DNA of 8,907 nt, taken from Desulfofustis sp. (GTDB taxonomy: Bacteria > Desulfobacterota > Desulfobulbia > Desulfobulbales > Desulfocapsaceae). The notes beneath the pieces are model-generated. The model worked only from the letters and a program-made list of their open reading frames with translations, had not been told where the DNA came from and made no database searches. The position numbers and the translations under genes were made by a program. The DNA lies in NCBI GenBank assembly GCA_029287755.1, contig JARFQM010000182.1, forward strand, positions 1 through 8,907, written 5' to 3'. Shown piece by piece: positions 1 through 5,242 of the stretch (position 1 is the first letter of the stretch; every line of letters starts with the position of its first letter).

Positions 1-18
1 TGAAAAAGGAGAATTTAC

Positions 19-291
19 ATGAGATCCATAACCGTTTTTTCTCTGGCTGTGCTATCTGCTTTGATGTTTTCTGCAGACAATTTTATGGACGGCGGCATAC
101 CTATGCTGGAAATTCCTACAGCAGAGGCAGGACCCTTATCCAAGCGTTTGGAATCAAAACACAGACCGCCCCCCCATTCACAGGCATCTATGCAGGGTGG
201 AGATTCTGGGGCCAGGCAAGAATGCATCGAGATATTACATAACGGCGACCACGAGGGTGCGAGAGAGTGCATCCGGCAACTGCGAAATTGA
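19..291 (+). CDS. Small exported protein with two cysteines in a short internal repeat
   Basis: Encodes 90 residues; I do not recognise the family. The ATG at 19 has an AAGGAG ribosome binding site about 7 bases upstream. The N-terminus resembles a Sec signal peptide: Arg2, then a hydrophobic core at residues 5-18. The best cleavage candidate is after Ala37 (AEA-GP), which would make an unusually long leader; earlier cleavage near residue 19 is possible. The mature part is basic and polar, with a Pro/His stretch around 48-53. The C-terminus holds a short duplication, GARQECIEIL (64-73) and GARECIRQL (80-88), which places Cys69 and Cys84 fourteen residues apart. Inference: a small helical hairpin closed by a disulfide in the periplasm. 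An outer-membrane barrel gene follows after 89 bases, so the two may be co-transcribed. No function can be assigned. Confidence 0.7.
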   Translation: MRSITVFSLAVLSALMFSADNFMDGGIPMLEIPTAEAGPLSKRLESKHRPPPHSQASMQGGDSGARQECIEILHNGDHEGARECIRQLRN

Positions 292-380
292 GATATTAGT
301 CCACACAAGACGCTTGAGAAATATTCATGAGGCATAATCAAAACTCGATTACGTCATAAAATTTTTAAAAGGAAAAGTTT

Positions 381-1709
381 ATGAGAAATTCAATAAGATT
401 ACTCACTGTGCTGGCTTCTCCATTGCTGGTATTTGCCTTGTCTATTTCCTGTTGGGCGAAACCGGATGCCTCGACCAAATATTCAGTAATCAGGGCGGAA
501 AATCCAAACAGTGGCAAGGAACGATTGATTTTACCCTATGCTTTTCCTTCTGAATCGATGGGCACTACCTTCGGCGTTGGCGGTTTTATAAAGGGGTATC
601 ATCAGGATCAACTGCTGCTTGCCGGCACCGTTTTCGGCAGCGCTGATGACGCCTACGGATTTCTTGGCGGCCTGTGGGATTATCGTCTACCGTTTGCTAG
701 CAGGCTTTATTTCTCTGTGTTTGGTTCAATGGCGCATTATCCGCGTCAGCGAGCATACACCGAAGTCCCGAGGCGACCTTCGGAATCTCAACCGCCGCAG
801 GCGGGCACCAACGATTCAGACAAGGACAACTATGTTCAGGATGAAGGGGATGACAACTGGTATGATCTCAAATTCGAATATGTATTGCCGATCGGCAGCG
901 GCAGGCATTCTTCAATGGCGAAGTACCGCCTCGAGAACGGCATCCTCACATCCGGAGCAAGCGGTGGAGATAGGTGGAACCCACTGGATTCAGGCATCTC
1001 CGTGCTACTGTTTGGCCAGAAATCGCGCTATCAGAGTTACGAAACCGACACGCTGACCTATGAGGGAGATACGTTTCCGTTCAGAATTGGCTACTTCTAC
1101 AATAACACTGATTTTCCTATAAACCCCTCCAGGGGAAGTTCCCAGTATATCGCTTATCATCAGGATTTTTCCGATGGCGAGGGCGGTGACTGGTCATTTT
1201 TTGAGTTCGAGGCCAGTAAGTATTTTGATCTGGGTCCATCCAAACATGCGAGGCAACGGGTCGTCGCCCTCAATTTCTGGACGGGCAGTTCTCCTTCCTG
1301 GTCCACAGAGACTAACGAAGACGGACAGGAGGTCGTTGTCGATAACCCGCCATTTTTTGAGGGTGCGAATCTCGGCGGTTTCTATCGTATGAAAGGATAT
1401 CCCAACAACCGTTTCAACGACCGCTCCGTCATTTATACAACCGCAGAATATCGGCATGCGTTGAAATGGAATCCGGTAGCGGGTGTTTCCTGGCTGCGCT
1501 GGCTCAAACTTGACTGGTTCCAGTTAGTCGGCTTTGTTGAAGGCGGCCGGGTCGCCGGAGATTATGATTTGGGAGAACTCTTCTCGGACTGGAAAGTTAA
1601 TGGCGGCATCGGTATCCGGGCGATGACAGCCGGAGCCGTTGTGCGCTTCGATATGGCCGCTTCCGACGAGGGGGCGACGGCCTGGGTTATGTTCGGCCAT
1701 CCCTTCTGA
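381..1709 (+). CDS. Omp85/BamA-family outer membrane barrel protein without POTRA domains
   Basis: Encodes 442 residues. The ATG at 381 is preceded by AAAAGGAA about 8 bases upstream. A signal peptide spans residues 1-26 (hydrophobic 7-23, likely cleavage after CWA). Alternating aromatic/hydrophobic beta strands follow directly and the protein ends in Phe442, as expected for an outer-membrane barrel. Two segments match the Omp85 surface-antigen barrel: residues 243-259 (DFPINPSRG and the following strand), and 332-358, where RMKGYPNNRFNDRS resembles the conserved (V/I)RGY loop of BamA/TamA. There is no room for N-terminal POTRA domains, so this is a bare barrel, like the POTRA-less Omp85 members known in Gram-negatives. 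An acidic, Pro-rich hydrophilic insert at about 130-160 is probably a surface loop. BamA-like insertion of other proteins is doubtful without POTRAs; transport or attachment of an unknown ligand is possible. Confidence 0.8.
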   Translation: MRNSIRLLTVLASPLLVFALSISCWAKPDASTKYSVIRAENPNSGKERLILPYAFPSESMGTTFGVGGFIKGYHQDQLLLAGTVFGSADDAYGFLGGLWDYRLPFASRLYFSVFGSMAHYPRQRAYTEVPRRPSESQPPQAGTNDSDKDNYVQDEGDDNWYDLKFEYVLPIGSGRHSSMAKYRLENGILTSGASGGDRWNPLDSGISVLLFGQKSRYQSYETDTLTYEGDTFPFRIGYFYNNTDFPINPSRGSSQYIAYHQDFSDGEGGDWSFFEFEASKYFDLGPSKHARQRVVALNFWTGSSPSWSTETNEDGQEVVVDNPPFFEGANLGGFYRMKGYPNNRFNDRSVIYTTAEYRHALKWNPVAGVSWLRWLKLDWFQLVGFVEGGRVAGDYDLGELFSDWKVNGGIGIRAMTAGAVVRFDMAASDEGATAWVMFGHPF

Positions 1710-1746
1710 TTTCAATATCTTTAAAATCACATGACTTCTTGTAAAG

Positions 1747-1775
1747 TTGACAACATGCTATCTTTTTATTTTTAT
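1747..1775 (+). promoter_or_regulatory. Putative sigma-70 promoter of the regulator gene
   Basis: A consensus -35 box TTGACA lies at 1747-1752. A 17-base, T-rich spacer leads to TTTTAT (1770-1775), matching the -10 consensus at four of six positions. Transcription would start near 1782, giving a leader of about 97 bases before the ATG at 1879. The TTG of this box is also the first possible start of the long open frame, but its role here is more likely promoter than codon. Confidence 0.45.
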
Positions 1776-1793
1776 TCGATTACAACTAAATAG

Positions 1794-1841
1794 CTCCTGG
1801 TGCAGATTCGTGGAAACATCTGCCGGCCCTGCACCAGGGAG
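1794..1841 (+). repeat. Inverted repeat in the regulator leader
   Basis: Arms CTCCTGGTGCAG (1794-1805) and CTGCACCAGGGAG (1829-1841) pair over 12 bases with one extra G in the right arm; the inner 10 bp (1796-1805 with 1829-1838) are perfect. The loop is 23 bases. No T-run follows, so it is not an intrinsic terminator. It lies just after the predicted start of transcription and about 38 bases before the regulator ATG. It could be an RNA hairpin that modulates expression or a DNA operator. Confidence 0.5.
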
Positions 1842-1878
1842 AGTTAAACGCTCGTGTCCGGATAACAAAAGGATAGAT

Positions 1879-3831
1879 ATGCCTCAATTTCCTGAGGGTG
1901 GAGGAGAGCGTCAGCCAGGGATGCTCAATTTTGAGCAACTGCTTCTCGAAGTCTCTACCCTGTTCATCAATCTGCCGGTCGATTCTATCGATTCAGTTAT
2001 CGAGGATACCCAGCGGAAGATCTGCGAGAGCCTGGGCTATGATCTCTCCGCGCTGTGGCAGTGGTCGGACCGGGATAACAACCTGATGACGCTCACCCAT
2101 CTCTACACTATATCGGGTGGCCCGGATAAACCTTCCGATCTGGACGCCTCCCAGTCATTTCCCTGGGTGCTTGAGAAAATGATTGAGGGTGAAACCCTCG
2201 CCTTTTCAAACGATGACCTTCCCGACGAGGCTGCCATCGACCGGGCATCAAGAATCCATTACGGGGTCGAGTCGACCGTGGTAATGCCGCTGCGTCCCGG
2301 CGGTCGGCGAATCATCGGCGTCCTTACCTTCGAGACGTTGAAGCGGAAACGGCATTGGCGTCAGGAAGAGATACAGCGTCTGAAGCTCGTCGCCGACACC
2401 TTTGCTCATAGTCTGATGAGAAAGCAGGCGGAAAAGAAACTGCTTGAAAGTGAAGAACGGCTGAAACTGGCTGCCGAATCGGCAGAGGCCGGATTATGGG
2501 AACTTGACTGTAGAACCAATGAATTTTGGGTCACCGATCAGGCTCGGCAAATGTTCGGCTATGGCACTGACGAGACCATCACTATGGAGCGTATCGAGCA
2601 GTCCGTGCACCCCGAAGACCTGTTGAAAATTCGTCAGGCCCTGTCAGCTTCGTTTGATGAAGGGACAAAACTTGATGTGGAGTATCGAATAAATGCAGGT
2701 GGTCACAGCTGCACGTGGATTTGTTCACGCGGCCGCCCCTATTTCTACGATGACGGCAGTCCTGCCAGAATGCTTGGCGTGTCATTGGACATCAGTGAAC
2801 GCAAGCTTCACACCGAGGAGTTGGAACGACTCAAGCAGCAGCTGGAACAGGAGAACTACTATCTTCGGGAAGACCTGAAGAAAATGCAGGGCTTTGAAGA
2901 TATCATTGGCAAGAGTGAAACATTTGAGTCGGTTTTAACATCGGCAAAACAGGTAGCGCCCACCTCTGCAACGGTATTGTTGACCGGAGAAACCGGGACC
3001 GGTAAAGGGGTGCTGGCTCATGCCATCTATCAAATGAGCGAGCGCAGTGAAGGGCCGTTTGTCACGGTAAATTGCGCCGCCCTGCCGTCCAATCTGATCG
3101 AAAGCGAGTTGTTTGGCCGGGAGAAAGGCGCCTTTACCGGTGCGCATGCGAAACAAGCCGGCCGTTTCGAAGCTGCCAACCACGGGACGCTGTTTCTTGA
3201 CGAAATCGGTGATCTGTCTCTTGACATGCAGGCCAAACTGCTGCGGGTCCTCCAGGGTGGCGAGTTCGAGAGGCTGGGAAATCCTCGCACTATTAAAGTT
3301 GATGTGCGTGTTATTGCCGCCACCGGGCGCGATCTTTACGAAGAGGTTCGCAGCGGCCGTTTCCGGGAAGACCTGTTCTACCGTCTAAACGTCTACCCGA
3401 TCGCCCTGCCGCCGTTGCGGGAGCGGCGCGAAGACATCCCCCTGCTGGCCCACTATTTCACCGATAAATATTCTCGCAGGATGGGGAAAAAAATCGACCG
3501 CATCCCCCGAAACGCTCTCGACAGCATGATGCACTACCCGTGGCCGGGCAATATCCGTGAACTCGAACACCTGATCGAGCGCAGCGTGATCATAAGCCCC
3601 GGCGCCACCCTTGTTGTCAATGAACAGTCACTACGATTGGTGCGGTCCCGATCAGGCAATCATAAGATCAGTAACCTGACAACGGTAGAAAGGGACCATA
3701 TCGCCAAGGTACTCAGCCTGACCAACTGGAAGATCGAGGGACCCGACGGTGCAGCCGAGATCCTCGATATCCATCCGAGCACCCTCCGCTTCAGGCTCAA
3801 GAAGCTTGGCATTAGAAGACCCGCCCGATAA
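1879..3831 (+). CDS. Sigma-54-dependent transcriptional activator (GAF-PAS-AAA+-Fis)
   Basis: Encodes 650 residues from the ATG at 1879, which has AAAGGA about 5 bases upstream. The frame stays open back to a TTG at 1747, but those 44 codons have no domain-like content and overlap a promoter and an inverted repeat. Domains in order: GAF-type sensor about 20-180; PAS about 190-310 (ending in a [10 protein letters not shown] motif); short coiled coil 311-336; AAA+ 340-565; Fis-type helix-turn-helix 604-645. The AAA+ core is complete: Walker A GETGTGKG (370-377), the sigma-54 contact loop GAFTGA (417-422), Walker B with DE 441-442, arginine-finger region RFRED (494-498), and sensor [10 protein letters not shown] (555-562). 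No receiver domain is present, so it probably senses a small molecule or redox state directly rather than phosphorylation. It resembles FhlA-type regulators. A consensus sigma-54 promoter lies 137 bases beyond its stop, making the downstream operon its likely target (inference). Confidence 0.93.
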   Translation: MPQFPEGGGERQPGMLNFEQLLLEVSTLFINLPVDSIDSVIEDTQRKICESLGYDLSALWQWSDRDNNLMTLTHLYTISGGPDKPSDLDASQSFPWVLEKMIEGETLAFSNDDLPDEAAIDRASRIHYGVESTVVMPLRPGGRRIIGVLTFETLKRKRHWRQEEIQRLKLVADTFAHSLMRKQAEKKLLESEERLKLAAESAEAGLWELDCRTNEFWVTDQARQMFGYGTDETITMERIEQSVHPEDLLKIRQALSASFDEGTKLDVEYRINAGGHSCTWICSRGRPYFYDDGSPARMLGVSLDISERKLHTEELERLKQQLEQENYYLREDLKKMQGFEDIIGKSETFESVLTSAKQVAPTSATVLLTGETGTGKGVLAHAIYQMSERSEGPFVTVNCAALPSNLIESELFGREKGAFTGAHAKQAGRFEAANHGTLFLDEIGDLSLDMQAKLLRVLQGGEFERLGNPRTIKVDVRVIAATGRDLYEEVRSGRFREDLFYRLNVYPIALPPLRERREDIPLLAHYFTDKYSRRMGKKIDRIPRNALDSMMHYPWPGNIRELEHLIERSVIISPGATLVVNEQSLRLVRSRSGNHKISNLTTVERDHIAKVLSLTNWKIEGPDGAAEILDIHPSTLRFRLKKLGIRRPAR

Positions 3832-3832
3832 T

Positions 3833-3873
3833 CCCCCTCAGTATTTCGCGGCCTCCCCCGTTACTATTTGCGG
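3833..3873 (+). promoter_or_regulatory. Candidate enhancer: tandem direct repeat upstream of the sigma-54 promoter
   Basis: Two similar 19-base units are seen: CCCCCTCAGTATTTCGCGG (3833-3851) and CCCCCGTTACTATTTGCGG (3855-3873). They share the CCCCC, TATTT and GCGG blocks, with a one-base shift in the middle. The period is 22 bases, about two helical turns, so both copies face the same side of the DNA. Relative to a start near 3994 they sit at about -161 to -121, the usual distance for upstream sites of sigma-54 activators. Assignment to the neighbouring regulator is inference. Confidence 0.35.
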
Positions 3874-3915
3874 ATTAGTTTCAGTTTCGAGATCACAGCT
3901 TTTTAAAAGAAAATC

Positions 3916-3928
3916 TAAGTAATTGAAT
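3916..3928 (-). promoter_or_regulatory. Candidate IHF binding site
   Basis: On the minus strand, ATTCAATTACTTA matches the IHF consensus WATCAANNNNTTR at all but one defined position (the second). It is flanked by an A-rich tract (about 3901-3915). At about -78 to -66 it lies between the candidate enhancer repeat and the -24/-12 promoter, where IHF usually bends DNA to bring the activator to sigma-54 polymerase. AT-rich DNA gives chance matches, so this is tentative. Confidence 0.4.
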
Positions 3929-3931
3929 TGG

Positions 3932-3959
3932 CGTTATTATCCATAAACATTTACTAACG
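3932..3959 (+). repeat. Imperfect inverted repeat next to the sigma-54 promoter
   Basis: CGTTATTA (3932-3939) and TACTAACG (3952-3959) form an inverted repeat with one mismatch around a 12-base centre. A third copy of the CGTTANTA word is at 3860-3867 (CGTTACTA). The dyad spans about -62 to -35 from the predicted start, so a bound protein there could hinder or help polymerase. Its significance is uncertain given the AT-rich surroundings. Confidence 0.25.
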
Positions 3960-3967
3960 ATTTAAAG

Positions 3968-3983
3968 TGGCACCCCACTTGCT
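3968..3983 (+). promoter_or_regulatory. Sigma-54 (-24/-12) promoter
   Basis: TGGCAC (3968-3973), five bases, then TTGCT (3979-3983) is an exact match to the sigma-54 consensus TGGCAC-N5-TTGCW. The -24 GG is at 3969-3970 and the -12 GC at 3981-3982, with correct spacing. Transcription should start near 3994, about 44 bases before the ATG at 4038. It reads towards the transaldolase-like, arylsulfatase and outer-membrane genes and lies directly after a gene for a sigma-54 activator. Confidence 0.9.
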
Positions 3984-4037
3984 AGGCTACTTACAAGAAG
4001 ATTTTGAGTATCCACGCTTTATATGCAGGACGAGTAA

Positions 4038-5189
4038 ATGGCAAAAATTATTTACCGAGTTTGTCATTTATGGAAAGTGGGAAATGTGGCCATGAAGACA
4101 TTGAAGAAGCTGAAATCTGTGGGTCAGAGCTTGTGGCTTGGGCAGCTTGCGCGTCAATCGATACGCGACGCATCGCTCATAAACGCAATCGAGGACTGGT
4201 CAGTCACCGGTATGGCTTTCAGCCCTCAATCCATTTGCCTGGCCCTGTCTGAAACCGGCAGCTATGATTCTGCAATAGCCAGAAAGCTTAAAGAAGGATT
4301 GTACGGTGAAGCCCTGGCCTACAGCAATATCTATGAGGATGTACGGTATGCAGCGGATCTGCTCAGGCCCTTTTACGACAGAACCGACAGTGTCGATGGC
4401 TGGGCGGTTTCACCGGTTTCCCCTCTGTCAACTACAGGAAACCATTCACTTGTTCTAAAGTACAAGCAGATCTACGAACAGATCAAACGCCCAAATACGC
4501 TGCTCTGCCTGCCGGCCTTCTCCGAGCACCTGCCCGATATTGAAGAGTTGGTTTATGCCGGCGTGCCGATAAACATTGCCAATATCTATTCCGACAAACA
4601 GTATGCAGCGGTAGCGAAGACCTGCCTGGCAGGCCTTGAACGGCGCCTTGATGCGGGGCTGAAACCGGGTGTGTCGACCTTTATCACCATCAATGTCGCC
4701 CGACTGGAAGCGGCATTGGAACAGAAGACCGATTCCCTGACGGCATCGTCACTGGCGGTAGCTATGGCGCGAAAGATCTACCGCACGATGCGAGATTTAA
4801 ACAATTCGCCGGAGTGGGGCCGAACATTTAACGCCGGTGTTCGACCGCTGCGTCTCGTCTGGACGTATTGCGGCAGGAACCAGACCCCGCAAGATAACTG
4901 TTCGCTTTATCGCAGGTTGATCGCCCCTTACACTGTTTTGGCTCTTCCCTGGAATGTAATCAGTAAATTCGTCACTCAATCTGTCGATAAGGCGCCGATG
5001 CCCTTAGATGGGGGTGATTGTGACCGGGTGCTTATGGATTCCATCCGGGCCGGTCTCGATGTCGATCTCGAAGCAGACCGGCTGCAGCGGGAATATATCG
5101 GTTGGCTCTCGAAAGAATGGGCCATTCTGCTGGAGAGTTTTGCCAGAAGAAGTGCCGCGGTAACCCATGTGCAAGCAATGATTTCATGA
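4038..5189 (+). CDS. Transaldolase-family protein lacking the catalytic residues (putative pseudoenzyme)
   Basis: Encodes 383 cytoplasmic residues. The framework matches the long (about 360-375 residue) bacterial transaldolases throughout: GQSLWL (30-34), the WSVTG segment (54-58), EALAYSNIY and AADLLRPFYDRT (91-116), a RPN strand (151-153), LPDIEELVYAGVPINI (165-180), AGLERRL (198-204) and the RPLRLVW strand (269-275). Aligned by eye, active-site positions are altered: Schiff-base Lys is Cys157 (family IKxPAT, here LCLPAF); Asp of WLD is Gly35; Asn of TSNP is Ser62; Glu of LEVSP is Pro126; Thr of NVT is Ala181; Ser of VSR is Ala221. Asn179 is kept. Classical transaldolase activity is therefore unlikely. 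The frame is intact, with base composition like its neighbours, so it is not a decaying gene. ATG 4038 has AGGA 7 bases upstream; ATG 4092 (365 residues) fits the family N-terminus better and is a real alternative. It is first in the sigma-54 operon, 53 bases before the sulfatase. Confidence 0.85.
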   Translation: MAKIIYRVCHLWKVGNVAMKTLKKLKSVGQSLWLGQLARQSIRDASLINAIEDWSVTGMAFSPQSICLALSETGSYDSAIARKLKEGLYGEALAYSNIYEDVRYAADLLRPFYDRTDSVDGWAVSPVSPLSTTGNHSLVLKYKQIYEQIKRPNTLLCLPAFSEHLPDIEELVYAGVPINIANIYSDKQYAAVAKTCLAGLERRLDAGLKPGVSTFITINVARLEAALEQKTDSLTASSLAVAMARKIYRTMRDLNNSPEWGRTFNAGVRPLRLVWTYCGRNQTPQDNCSLYRRLIAPYTVLALPWNVISKFVTQSVDKAPMPLDGGDCDRVLMDSIRAGLDVDLEADRLQREYIGWLSKEWAILLESFARRSAAVTHVQAMIS

Positions 5190-5228
5190 TTTCGTGCCTA
5201 TCGAATAATTCGGAATAATTAAAAAATC

Positions 5229-5235
5229 GGAGGAG
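5229..5235 (+). promoter_or_regulatory. Strong ribosome binding site of the arylsulfatase gene
   Basis: GGAGGAG lies 7 bases before the ATG at 5243 and fixes that start. The 53-base gap after the preceding gene shows no terminator or convincing promoter, which supports co-transcription. Confidence 0.7.
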
Positions 5236-5242
5236 AACGAAC

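Noticed and set aside
1..3. TGA at the very start of the window as the stop codon of an upstream gene
   Set aside because: Three bases cannot show a reading frame.
314..338. TTGAGA and CATAAT as a promoter for the Omp85-like gene
   Set aside because: The spacer is only 13 bases, too short for a normal sigma-70 promoter.
1708..1729. Possible terminator after the Omp85-like gene
   Set aside because: The GATTT/AAATC pairing is short and AT-only apart from one pair, with no T-run.
4038..5189. Assignment of the transaldolase-like gene to a sulfoquinovose sulfo-transaldolase pathway or the pentose phosphate pathway
   Set aside because: Both need the Schiff-base lysine, which is Cys157 here. No sulfoquinovosidase, isomerase or sulfolactaldehyde enzyme is encoded nearby.
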